From Pseudomonadota bacterium (GTDB lineage Bacteria > Bdellovibrionota_B > Oligoflexia > Oligoflexales > Bin106): a stretch of 7,819 nucleotides of DNA. A program made the position numbers and the translations under genes. The number at the start of each line of letters is the position of its first letter. Within the stretch, counting starts at the first letter, position 1. The notes beneath the pieces are model-generated. The model searched no databases and was not told the DNA's origin. It saw only the letters and a program-made list of their open reading frames with translations. The DNA lies in assembly GCA_026710525.1 (NCBI GenBank), contig JAPOQT010000207.1, positions 1-7,819 of the forward strand, read 5' to 3'. Below, in pieces: positions 1-5,915 of this stretch.

Positions 1-308
1 GATTTCATGTCACTATCTTGTTTTATGTCAGCCGCTAGTTTTGCCATATATTCTTGTGGATGACTCTGCTGTTGATCTTGTTGTTGGGCACAAGCTAGCT
101 GATAACGTCTTTTTAAAGTTAAAATACGAGCAATGGTCTTCTTAGTTGATTTTTTCATCCCTTGACTCGACTGAGGCGTAGACGACACCTTATCCTCAAT
201 AAGATTAAGAGCCAGTTGTTTTCGAAGATTTTTTTCCATGTCAATGAGCTCACTTAGGTCGTAAGACAGAAGTTCATCCATGGAAAGTTTTGATTTTATT
301 TGAGCCAT
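1..308 (-). CDS. rpmC: Ribosomal protein L29, 3' end outside window
   Basis: Not covered by a long ORF call, but the frame is open from ATG 308 to the window edge, giving at least 102 residues. It begins MAQIKSKLSMDELLSYDLSE. The L29 two-helix pattern is visible: a leucine-rich first helix (about residues 10-38, with the EKNLRKQLALNL stretch aligning to the LREQFNLR region of E. coli L29) and a basic second helix (about 51-69, KKSTKKTIARILTLKRR, aligning to the RRDVARVKT helix). L29 binds 23S rRNA beside the peptide exit tunnel next to L23. Position directly after rplP is the standard order. The family is usually 60-75 residues. Here a Gln-rich tail (CAQQQDQQQS and beyond, from about residue 73) continues past residue 102. 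No strong Shine-Dalgarno lies before ATG 308. Identity is well supported by order and pattern; the true end is not visible. Confidence 0.85.
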   Translation of the reverse strand, partial: MAQIKSKLSMDELLSYDLSELIDMEKNLRKQLALNLIEDKVSSTPQSSQGMKKSTKKTIARILTLKRRYQLACAQQQDQQQSHPQEYMAKLAADIKQDSDMK

Positions 309-338
309 TTGACGATCACTTTTTTAGATATCACGCGT

Positions 339-788
339 TTAACTAACGATAATTTTTGCCGGGCCACTTAACCACGGATCTTCTTCTCTAATGAGCAGCT
401 TACTGCGAATCGGTAGTTTTGCCATTGCTCTCATTAAGGCGCCCTCAGCGAGTTTTCTCTCAACACCGGCAATCTCATATAACACCACCCCAGGCTTCAC
501 TTTAGCGACGTAATGATCAACCGAACCTTTACCAGAACCCATACGAACTTCAGCCGGCTTCTTGGTAATAGGAGTGTGGGGAAAAATCTTGATCCAGACC
601 TTACCACCTCTTTTAATGTGTCGGGTCATAGCAATCCTAGCAGCTTCTATTTGTTGCGATGAAATACGGCCGCTGTCAAGGGCAACAATACCATAGTCAC
701 CAAAGGATAGCTGTGAACCACGATAGCCAAGACCACGGATTCGGCCTTTAAACTGTTTGCGAAATTTCATTTTTTTAGGAAGAAGCAT
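339..788 (-). CDS. rplP: Ribosomal protein L16
   Basis: The 149-residue product starts MLLPKKMKFRKQFKGRIRGL, matching the MLQPKRTKFRK start of E. coli L16. Further family hallmarks are SFGDYG (28-33), QIEAARIAMTR (46-56), GKVWIKIFP (62-70), TKKPAEVRMGSGKG (75-88) and KPGVVLYEI (98-106). L16 is a late-assembling 50S protein near the A-site and the peptidyl transferase centre. Arg82 sits where E. coli L16 Arg81, the substrate of the RoxA/YcfD hydroxylase, lies; whether it is modified here is unknown. The protein is about 13 residues longer than E. coli L16 because of a C-terminal tail (EDPWLSGPAKIIVS, 136-149). Start ATG 788 is fixed by homology; the upstream Shine-Dalgarno is weak (AGAAAG). 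Unusually for this operon, 78 nt separate it from rpsC, and that gap is flanked by an 8-bp inverted repeat. Stop is TAA. Confidence 0.96.
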   Translation of the reverse strand: MLLPKKMKFRKQFKGRIRGLGYRGSQLSFGDYGIVALDSGRISSQQIEAARIAMTRHIKRGGKVWIKIFPHTPITKKPAEVRMGSGKGSVDHYVAKVKPGVVLYEIAGVERKLAEGALMRAMAKLPIRSKLLIREEDPWLSGPAKIIVS

Positions 789-866
789 GTTATCACTTTC
801 TTACTTGTTTCATATGAGTCAATTATCTCGATGTTACCGCTTACTGAGGCTGGTAATCAGTGATAA

Positions 867-1502
867 TTAAGAAAAAATATCACCTTTATAGATCCACACC
901 TTAACACCTGTAATACCGTATGTTGTTAAGGCTTCAGCTGTACCATAATCAACATCTGCGCGAAGGGTATGTAAGGGTACTCGCCCTTCTCTATACTGTT
1001 CAGTTCGAGCCATATCAGCGCCACCTAAGCGACCTGCCACAGCTACTTTGATGCCTTGAGCCCCTTCTTTAATGGCTTGATTCATCACTTTTTTCATAGC
1101 CCTACGAAACGAAACCCGACGTTCAAGCTGTTGTTTTACTTGGAACGCAACTAATCGAGCATCAAGATCAGGTTTTTTAATTTCAATCACATTCAACGTA
1201 GGTTCGCTCGACCTAATCCGACAGTGCTTTGTGAGTTTAGACTTAAGCATCTTTGCTTCAGCACCTTTTTTCCCAATGATGATCCCTGGGCGAGAACAAA
1301 AGATATCAACCTTGAGATTTTCAGCCGCTCGGTGTATTTCGATTCGTGAAATACCAGCTGACTCAAATTCTTTGCGAAGATAAGCACGAATTCTCACATC
1401 CTCAATAAGGAAATTGGCATAATCTTTCTTTGAACACCAAGTTGATTCACAGGATCTAATAATGCCTAGTCTAAAACCCAAAGGGTGAACTTTTTGTCCC
1501 AC
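867..1502 (-). CDS. rpsC: Ribosomal protein S3, GTG start, short C-terminus
   Basis: The 211-residue product begins MGQKVHPLGFRLGI. It has the N-terminal S3 domain, a KH domain with RPGIIIGKKGAE (71-82, GxxG loop GKKG at 77-80), then the S3 C-terminal domain signature GRLGGADMARTEQYREGRVPLHTLRADVDYG (about 157-187) and GVKVWIYKGDIFS at the end. S3 sits on the 30S head at the mRNA entry channel and, with S4 and S5, contributes helicase activity. The basic C-terminal tail of about 20 residues found after this point in E. coli S3 (233 aa) is absent. Start is GTG 1502-1500, with AGGAG placed 4 nt upstream inside the end of rplV. Only one base separates the rplV stop from this start, so translational coupling is likely. 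Confidence 0.97.
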   Translation of the reverse strand: MGQKVHPLGFRLGIIRSCESTWCSKKDYANFLIEDVRIRAYLRKEFESAGISRIEIHRAAENLKVDIFCSRPGIIIGKKGAEAKMLKSKLTKHCRIRSSEPTLNVIEIKKPDLDARLVAFQVKQQLERRVSFRRAMKKVMNQAIKEGAQGIKVAVAGRLGGADMARTEQYREGRVPLHTLRADVDYGTAEALTTYGITGVKVWIYKGDIFS

Positions 1503-1503
1503 G

Positions 1504-2409
1504 TTACTCCTGTCCTTTTTTGGTTACTGTTCTTCTGATAGTTTTTTTCTGCAACATTTTGACGAGGTCTCTTTTACGCCGTTTGTTGTTCCTTAACTGA
1601 CAATATTTCTCAGACGCTTCACAGAGTTCAATAACCATATGAGATGATCTATTAAGAATCATCGATGCTTTGCCTCGCGCCCGAGGGCGCCAACGACTCC
1701 GAGATGGCCCCTCATTCACATAAACAGTTTTTATCACCAGTAACGATTCATCAAGCCCCATTTGTTTAGCATTTGATTGGGCAGAACGCAGTAATTTATG
1801 AAACATTTTAGCTGCTTTTTTCTGGGTTGATGCGAGAAGGTACAAGGCGTATTTTAAGTTTAAACCTCGAATGAGATCTGCTACTAGTCTCGACTTACGC
1901 GCAGAAATTTGTGCCCCGTATAGTTTAGCTGTTGCGGTAGGGCCGTTGAGGAGATAGTCATCAGCAGATGTTGTTGAGGATGATGTTTTTTGTTTCTTGC
2001 GACTTACCTGAGGATAAGTTAACACAGTTGGCTCTACTACCACACCGTTCTCCTCAACTGATGTCTCAATCTCCTGGATGCTAGTGGAGGTAGTGTTAAC
2101 GTCCCTTTCCTCTGTCTGATCATCTGTTACATTGACCACAGTTGGCTCAACCACTACCGTTGCTGAATTAGCTGCGGATAAAGGTTCTTCCTCGTCGCTA
2201 TTGTGAGTATCATGATTTTCTGGGCTAACAACTGCCTCAGTCTCTTCGGGCGTGTTACTTTCATCGCCTGGCTCAAGGTGGCTATCATGGCTAGCTGTTT
2301 GAGGTGTCTTGGCGCCACCTTGGTGGGTGTCGTCACTAACCACCTCAGGCTGCTCTGTTGCTGCTGAGTTGTTATGCTGATTATCTTTTTGTTCGGTATC
2401 CATAGCCAT
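1504..2409 (-). CDS. rplV: Ribosomal protein L22 with long acidic N-terminal extension
   Basis: The 301-residue product is nearly three times the usual 110. The L22 core occupies about residues 158-262: QISARKSRLVADLIRGL (167-183), KKAAKMFHKLLRSAQSNA (197-214) and the tunnel-hairpin region VNEGPSRSRWRPRARGKA (231-248) followed by ILNRSSHMVIEL. A basic tail follows (263-301, with NNKRRKRD and KKTIRRTVTKK). Residues 1-135 hold 31 Asp/Glu against 3 Lys/Arg and are rich in Ser, Thr, Asn, His and Pro, so they are probably disordered. They contain an imperfect repeat, VVVEPTV, at 85-91 and 123-129. No ATG, GTG or TTG in frame lies close before the core; the nearest candidate is the GTG of V129. The extension is therefore not a simple start-call error. 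ATG 2409 and ATG 2403 are both possible starts; neither has a Shine-Dalgarno. L22 binds 23S rRNA domains and lines the exit tunnel. The function of the extension is unknown. Confidence 0.95.
   Translation of the reverse strand: MAMDTEQKDNQHNNSAATEQPEVVSDDTHQGGAKTPQTASHDSHLEPGDESNTPEETEAVVSPENHDTHNSDEEEPLSAANSATVVVEPTVVNVTDDQTEERDVNTTSTSIQEIETSVEENGVVVEPTVLTYPQVSRKKQKTSSSTTSADDYLLNGPTATAKLYGAQISARKSRLVADLIRGLNLKYALYLLASTQKKAAKMFHKLLRSAQSNAKQMGLDESLLVIKTVYVNEGPSRSRWRPRARGKASMILNRSSHMVIELCEASEKYCQLRNNKRRKRDLVKMLQKKTIRRTVTKKGQE
1507..1511 (-). promoter_or_regulatory. Ribosome binding site of rpsC
   Basis: AGGAG on the minus strand lies inside the last codons of rplV, 4 nt before the GTG that starts rpsC. 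It supports the GTG start and the coupling of rpsC translation to rplV. Confidence 0.85.
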
Positions 2410-2438
2410 ATCTTAATAAATGGAGGTTTGTTGGTAAC

Positions 2439-2711
2439 TTAGCTCTTTTTAACTTTCCTATCAGCACCATGACCGAAATATTGCCTGGTGGGCGAGAACT
2501 CACCTAATTTGTGACCTACCATGTTTTCGGTGACGAAGACAGGGACAAATTTTTTACCATTATGGACAACAAATGTCAAGCCAACGAAATCAGGAATAAT
2601 AGTTGATCTCCGAGACCAGGTTTTAATAGGTTTATGATCCTTCTTAGCTCTTTCAACTTTTTTAAATAGGTACTCATCAACAAAAGGACCTTTTTTAATA
2701 GAACGGGGCAC
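2439..2711 (-). CDS. rpsS: Ribosomal protein S19, GTG start
   Basis: From GTG 2711 the product is 90 residues (E. coli 92) and reads (M)PRSIKKGPFVDEYLFKKVE, matching the MPRSLKKGPFID start of E. coli S19. Family motifs follow: TWSRRSTIIPDFVGLTFVVHNGKKFVPVFV (31-60) and MVGHKLGEFSPTRQYFGHGADRK (64-86). S19 is in the 30S head, contacts 16S rRNA with S13 and forms an inter-subunit bridge. The frame extends six codons further to a TTG at 2729, but GTG 2711 has AGGAGA 4 nt upstream and gives the exact family N-terminus, so it is preferred. Stop is TAA. The start of rplV lies 29 nt downstream. Confidence 0.97.
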   Translation of the reverse strand: MPRSIKKGPFVDEYLFKKVERAKKDHKPIKTWSRRSTIIPDFVGLTFVVHNGKKFVPVFVTENMVGHKLGEFSPTRQYFGHGADRKVKKS

Positions 2712-2715
2712 AAAT

Positions 2716-2721
2716 TCTCCT
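2716..2721 (-). promoter_or_regulatory. Ribosome binding site deciding the rpsS start
   Basis: AGGAGA on the minus strand, 4 nt before GTG 2711-2709. It is one of the few strong Shine-Dalgarno sequences in the window and argues against the longer TTG-initiated frame. Confidence 0.85.
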
Positions 2722-2743
2722 AAAATCAATCAAAAACATAAAG

Positions 2744-2759
2744 ACGACAGAATAGTCGT
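2744..2759 (-). other. Small hairpin in the rplB-rpsS gap
   Basis: Minus-strand ACGAC, loop TATTCT, GTCGT gives a 5-bp stem, followed by CTTTATGTTTTT. It superficially resembles a weak intrinsic terminator or attenuator between rplB and rpsS. The stem is short and the U-run is interrupted, so complete termination is unlikely. It could act as an mRNA processing or partial attenuation site, or be chance. Confidence 0.3.
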
Positions 2760-2786
2760 TAGCTTAATTGTGATATAAACCAACCT

Positions 2787-3614
2787 TTATTTACGTCTTT
2801 TAATAATATACTTGTCAGTGCGCTTATTACGCCTTGTTTTATGACCCTTCGTCGGCACAGCCCAAGGAGTCACTGGGTGGCGCCCACCTGAGGTTCGTCC
2901 TTCACCACCACCATGGGGATGATCAACTGGGTTCATAGCCACACCCCTCACCGTGGGTCTTACCCCTAGGTGACGTTTTCTACCAGCTTTACCAATTTTT
3001 CTATTGCCATGATCAACATTACTCATAACACCAATGGTTGCCATACATCGTTCTGAGACTTTACGAACTTCGCCAGAAGGCATACGCATTTGAGCGAATC
3101 CAAGGTTGCGAGCAACCAGCTGACAACGACTACCAGCAGAACGAGCTAACAATCCTCCTTGACCTGGTCTCATCTCAACATTATGGACGAAAGAACCAAG
3201 TGGTATTTCCTTTAAAAGCATGGCATTGCCAGGAACCACGTCAAGTCGTCGGGTTTTTGATGAGAGGACTTTTTGGCCCTTTGTGAGAGTATTAGGAGCT
3301 AAAATATAAGATCTTTGACCATCTTTGTATAAAATGCGTGCAATAAAACCTGACCGATTAGGGTCATATTCAATGGTTTCAACAACCGCTGCCATATCAA
3401 TTTTTGATCTTTTAAAATCAATCATTCGGTATCGTCTTTTAGCACCACCACCCTGATGACGCACGGTGATACGTCCTGTGTTATTGCGCCCACCTTTTTT
3501 CGTGACCCCTTTTGTCAAGGGTTTATAGGGAGCAACATGGTCAAGATGGCGGTAATCAACTAATTGAGTTCCTCGCTGACCGTTGGTGCCTGGTTTTAAA
3601 ATTTTAAGGGCCAT
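2787..3614 (-). CDS. rplB: Ribosomal protein L2
   Basis: From ATG 3614 the product is 275 residues (E. coli 273) beginning MALKILKPGTNGQRG. Hallmarks in order: KKGGRNNTGRITVRHQGGG (39-57), YRMIDFKRS (62-70), EYDPNRS (82-88), ILYKDGQRSYILAP (94-107), HNVEMRPGQGGLLARSAG (144-161) and GVRPTVRGVAMNPVDHPHGGGEGR (217-240). H232 corresponds by alignment to E. coli L2 His229, which is important for peptidyl transferase activity. L2 is a primary 23S rRNA binder needed for subunit association and the catalytic centre. The frame extends seven codons to a TTG at 3635, but ATG 3614 gives the family N-terminus. Neither start has a clear Shine-Dalgarno. Stop is TAA. It lies 46 nt after rplW. Confidence 0.98.
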   Translation of the reverse strand: MALKILKPGTNGQRGTQLVDYRHLDHVAPYKPLTKGVTKKGGRNNTGRITVRHQGGGAKRRYRMIDFKRSKIDMAAVVETIEYDPNRSGFIARILYKDGQRSYILAPNTLTKGQKVLSSKTRRLDVVPGNAMLLKEIPLGSFVHNVEMRPGQGGLLARSAGSRCQLVARNLGFAQMRMPSGEVRKVSERCMATIGVMSNVDHGNRKIGKAGRKRHLGVRPTVRGVAMNPVDHPHGGGEGRTSGGRHPVTPWAVPTKGHKTRRNKRTDKYIIKRRK

Positions 3615-3660
3615 AATACTATCAAGTTCAGTCAAAAATGTTTATTGAAAAGAAATCATT

Positions 3661-4014
3661 CTACGTATTAAAAACAGGAATCGTATCTCCTTCGATAAGC
3701 TTCACCATGGCTTTCTTGCGGTTAGTTTTTTTTGTCGTTCCTTGGAGAGTTCGTTTAACTTTCCCTCTTTGGATCAAAGTATTCACCGAGAGCACCTTCA
3801 CATCCCATAAGCTTTCCACAGCATTAATCACCTCTCCCTTAGTCGCAAGATGGTGCACAAAGAAAGTATACACCTGATTCGATTGGATGAAGTAGCGACT
3901 TTTTTCAGTCAATACAGGGGCAATAATTACATCATAAAGCCCGACACGATTTGACTTACCACGATTTGGCTGATCACGATAACCTTTCCGTTCGCTACGT
4001 CCTTGTTTTTTCAT
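3661..4014 (-). CDS. rplW: Ribosomal protein L23 with basic N-terminal extension
   Basis: The product is 117 residues (E. coli 100). The L23 signature IIAPVLTEKS (30-39) is followed by a YTFFVHHLATKGEVINAVE segment (about 49-67), VKVLSVNTL (72-80) and GKVKRTLQGTTKKTNRKKAMVKL (84-106). L23 sits at the exit tunnel mouth and is the docking site for trigger factor and SRP. About 20 extra residues precede the usual start, rich in Lys, Arg, Gly and Gln (MKKQGRSERKGYRDQPNRGK). ATG 4014 is supported by GGAAGG 8 nt upstream, so the extension appears to be translated. Stop is TAG. It lies 57 nt after rplD. Confidence 0.96.
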   Translation of the reverse strand: MKKQGRSERKGYRDQPNRGKSNRVGLYDVIIAPVLTEKSRYFIQSNQVYTFFVHHLATKGEVINAVESLWDVKVLSVNTLIQRGKVKRTLQGTTKKTNRKKAMVKLIEGDTIPVFNT

Positions 4015-4022
4015 GTTTCTTA

Positions 4023-4028
4023 CCTTCC
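4023..4028 (-). promoter_or_regulatory. Ribosome binding site of rplW
   Basis: GGAAGG on the minus strand, 8 nt before ATG 4014. It supports translation of the N-terminal extension of L23. Confidence 0.65.
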
Positions 4029-4071
4029 GATGTTTGATGAGCAGCTAAACCTAGCTAGTCATAACAGCTTA

Positions 4072-4674
4072 CTATGATAATCTCTCACATAAGTGATGAA
4101 GCGAAGTTTTCGTGAGAATTAAATAATGACTCAACAAAATATCCTCAGCATTAACAAGTTGGCTTGTTGAGCTGGATGCCATATGCATATTGCGGAGAGA
4201 TTTGTACAGCAAATCATCCTGACGCTCATCAACAACAAGGGTTTTTCCTAGATTAGGCAAGACCTTAATTAACATATTTCTCACGAGTTTGGTCGAGTAT
4301 TTTTCGAGCTCAATTTGATCGACAATCAGGAGTTTTTGCCATCTTACTTTATCACTGAGAGCCACTCTCATAGCCTGTTGTTTCATTTTTTTGTTGGGAA
4401 ATTGCCGGTAGTTTCTTGGCTGAGGACCATGGGCTACAGCACCATGATACTGGTGAGGCCCTCGAGTACTTCCTTGCCGAGCTCGGCCAGTACCCTTTTG
4501 CCGAAATGGTTTGGCGCCACTGCCACTAACCAAAGATCTGGTTTTCGTTGCATGGGTCCCTTGCCGTCGATTAGCTTGATATGCCTTCACCACAGAATGA
4601 AGTAGTCCCATGTTAAGGGAGGCTCCAAAGACTGGGTCCGGGAGTGTGATCTCACCGACGTTATCACCATCCAT
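4072..4674 (-). CDS. rplD: Ribosomal protein L4
   Basis: From ATG 4674 the product is 200 residues (E. coli 201). The conserved tunnel-loop segment is clear: NRRQGTHATKTRSLVSGSGAKPFRQKGTGRARQGS (about 35-69), followed by NKKMKQQAMRVALSDKV (94-110) and a LLIVDQIELEKYSTK segment typical of the second half. L4 binds 23S rRNA, with its extended loop narrowing the exit tunnel. In E. coli it also represses its own S10 operon through the leader RNA. An open frame continues to a TTG at 4725, inside the end of rplC; the shorter ATG start matches the family length and leaves 31 nt after rplC. No good Shine-Dalgarno precedes either. Stop is TAG, followed at once by an in-frame TAA. Confidence 0.96.
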   Translation of the reverse strand: MDGDNVGEITLPDPVFGASLNMGLLHSVVKAYQANRRQGTHATKTRSLVSGSGAKPFRQKGTGRARQGSTRGPHQYHGAVAHGPQPRNYRQFPNKKMKQQAMRVALSDKVRWQKLLIVDQIELEKYSTKLVRNMLIKVLPNLGKTLVVDERQDDLLYKSLRNMHMASSSTSQLVNAEDILLSHYLILTKTSLHHLCERLS

Positions 4675-4705
4675 GTTAATTAAATGCCACTGCAAAATCA
4701 GATCC

Positions 4706-5386
4706 CTATAAACAGCACCCGGCAACTCGAACTTCTAAGGTGCTACCTCGGTTGCCAGGGAGTGCGCCTTTGACTGCAATTAAATTTTTCTCTTTATCGA
4801 TGACGAACACCGCAAGACTTTTCAATGTTTTTCTCGTATAGCCATATTGCCCAGGCATTTTTTTGCCAGGCATAACTCTTCCTGGAGTTGTACAGTTACC
4901 AAGAGATCCAGTTCTTCGATGATACCGAGAGCCATGAGACATAGGTGCGATTTTAGAGTTCCAACGTTTAGTTGAGCCTTGAAACCCTCGTCCTTTAGTT
5001 AACCCACTAACATCAAGATGAGTCACACCATCAAGATCAGAAGCGCTTAGTAACTGGCCTACTGTGAGAGAATTCTGACTTTCTTCTTGGCCATTTTTCT
5101 TGTTATTTGGCCTTAGTTTATCAGTACGAAACTCACAAAACCGTGCCAAAAGAGTATCGAGGCCTGACTTTCGTAGTCGGAAAACATCAGGGCGGTTAAG
5201 GTTTTTCTCTGCCTTCTCAAAATACCCTACCTGATATCCAGTGTAGCCATGTTTATCCTGAGAGATGAGTTTAGTCACTTGTTGTTTTTCCACTGACAGC
5301 AGCGTTACGGCAACAACGTCACCATAGTTATCCATAACACGACTCATACCAATTTTTTTAGCCATAAGGCCAACAACAGGTCTCAT
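4706..5386 (-). CDS. rplC: Ribosomal protein L3
   Basis: The product is 226 residues (E. coli 209). Motifs: GLMAKKIGMSRV (6-17), LTVGQLLSASDLDGVTHLDVSGLTKGRGFQGSTKRW (107-142), HGSRYHRRTGSLG (151-163), TTPGRVMPGKKMPGQYG (166-182) and a NLIAVKGALPGNRGS segment near the end (201-215). L3 is an early 23S rRNA binder whose central loop reaches toward the peptidyl transferase centre. Two oddities stand out. A Lys/Asn/Gln-rich insertion of about 12 residues lies near 92-105. The loop that reads GQNQTPG in E. coli, with Gln150 methylated by PrmB, reads GNCTTPG here, so both glutamines are absent. Start ATG 5386 fits the family with three extra residues; the Shine-Dalgarno is weak. Stop is TAG. It lies 28 nt after rpsJ. 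Confidence 0.97.
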   Translation of the reverse strand: MRPVVGLMAKKIGMSRVMDNYGDVVAVTLLSVEKQQVTKLISQDKHGYTGYQVGYFEKAEKNLNRPDVFRLRKSGLDTLLARFCEFRTDKLRPNNKKNGQEESQNSLTVGQLLSASDLDGVTHLDVSGLTKGRGFQGSTKRWNSKIAPMSHGSRYHRRTGSLGNCTTPGRVMPGKKMPGQYGYTRKTLKSLAVFVIDKEKNLIAVKGALPGNRGSTLEVRVAGCCL

Positions 5387-5414
5387 ATACTATCTTCACT
5401 TATCTTATTATTAA

Positions 5415-5732
5415 CTATTTAACTTTAATTTCTACCTTCACTCCTGAGGAAAGATTTAGCTTCATTAAAGCTTCCACAGTTTGTTGATTTGACTCAAGTA
5501 TATCAAGCACTCTTTTATGGGTGCGGATCTCAAATTGTTCCCGAGATTTTTTATTCACATGGGGCGAGCGTAATACGGTGTAACGGTTAATGACAGTTGG
5601 CAGTGGAATTGGCCCTGTCACTTTCGCTCCAGCCTTTTTCGCTCGATCAACAATCTCAACTGCCGACTTATCGACGAGCCTATGATCGTAACCGGCTAAC
5701 TTAATTCTGATTTTTTGTGTTGCTTTAATCAT
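5415..5732 (-). CDS. rpsJ: Ribosomal protein S10 (NusE), first gene of operon
   Basis: The product is 105 residues (E. coli 103). It contains IRIKLAGYDHRLVDKSAVEIV (8-28), TGPIPLPT (39-46), YTVLRSPHVNKKSREQFEIRTHKRVLDI (51-78) and the SSGVKVEIKV ending (95-104), all diagnostic of S10. S10 is a 30S head protein and, as NusE, pairs with NusB in transcription antitermination and contacts NusG. It is the first gene after a strong promoter and a leader of about 225 nt. ATG 5732 overlaps the TGA of a three-codon ATG-AGT-TTA-TGA string, which is probably chance. No clear Shine-Dalgarno is present. Stop is TAG. Confidence 0.98.
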   Translation of the reverse strand: MIKATQKIRIKLAGYDHRLVDKSAVEIVDRAKKAGAKVTGPIPLPTVINRYTVLRSPHVNKKSREQFEIRTHKRVLDILESNQQTVEALMKLNLSSGVKVEIKVK

Positions 5733-5786
5733 AAACTCATTTCGGTAGTTAAGGTCAATTGTCTCTTGCTAGATCCCATGTCGTTG

Positions 5787-5809
5787 TCAGTGCCCTCAAC
5801 TGGCACAGA
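5787..5809 (-). other. Leader hairpin, rpsJ-proximal
   Basis: Minus-strand GTGCC, seven-base loop AGTTGAG, GGCAC forms a perfect 5-bp GC-rich stem. A T-T mismatch and two further outer pairs (TC/GA) extend it. There is no U-run after it, so it is not an intrinsic terminator. An alternative pairing of GTTG in its loop with downstream CAAC would open it. Confidence 0.5.
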
Positions 5810-5846
5810 ATGAGGTATACCACAGAATCATCAGTACTATGAATGC

Positions 5847-5877
5847 TACCTGATGGTGAAGTTATCACCTATCAGTA
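5847..5877 (-). other. Leader hairpin, central and strongest
   Basis: Minus-strand TACTGAT, bulged A, GGTGA, loop TAACT, TCACC, ATCAG, bulged G, TA. This gives about 12 base pairs interrupted by two single-base bulges. It is the most stable element visible in the leader and has no U-run after it. The 3' arm ATCAG can instead pair with CTGATG about 15 nt downstream, suggesting a possible two-state structure. Confidence 0.55.
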
Positions 5878-5878
5878 A

Positions 5879-5915
5879 CTCCTGCAACTTTTTCCTACTC
5901 ACGTAGCAGAAGGAG
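5879..5915 (-). other. Leader hairpin capped by a GNRA-type tetraloop
   Basis: Minus-strand CTAC-GTGA-GTAG (5895-5906) is a 4-bp stem with a GUGA loop. It is extended by TTC/GAA across a TG bulge and possibly by outer CTCC/GGAG (5912-5915 with 5879-5882). GNRA loops often mark functional RNA folds, though short stems like this also occur by chance. Confidence 0.4.

Noticed and set aside
2154..2336. Alternative minus-strand frame of 60 codons within the L22 extension
   Set aside because: It overlaps the rplV frame in a low-complexity region and shows no family pattern. The rplV frame continues into a genuine L22 core, so that frame is the coding one.
1504..2409. A separate small gene upstream of a normal-length rplV
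   Set aside because: There is no stop codon between the acidic segment and the L22 core, and no start codon close before the core. A single fused product fits better.
2422..2426. GGAGG on the plus strand near the rplV start
   Set aside because: It is on the wrong strand for rplV and does not precede any credible plus-strand gene. On the transcript it reads CCUCC, which is not a ribosome binding site.
2744..2759. Intrinsic terminator between rplB and rpsS
   Set aside because: The stem is only 5 bp and the following T-run is broken. rpsS and later genes have no visible promoter of their own, so full termination here is implausible.
3038..3286. Plus-strand open frame of 82 codons inside rplB
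   Set aside because: It is antisense to a strongly conserved part of L2, has no recognisable domain and no ribosome binding site that I can see. Treated as a shadow frame, like the other plus-strand frames at 3638, 4315 and 6779.
5755..5760. Second promoter just upstream of rpsJ, with TTGACC as -35
   Set aside because: The sequence 17 bp further on overlaps the rpsJ start codon and is a poor -10 box.
5814..5821. Palindrome ggtatacc in the leader as a possible operator
   Set aside because: It lies well downstream of the promoter, is only 8 bp with weak flanking symmetry, and cannot form a hairpin without a loop. Such sites are common by chance.
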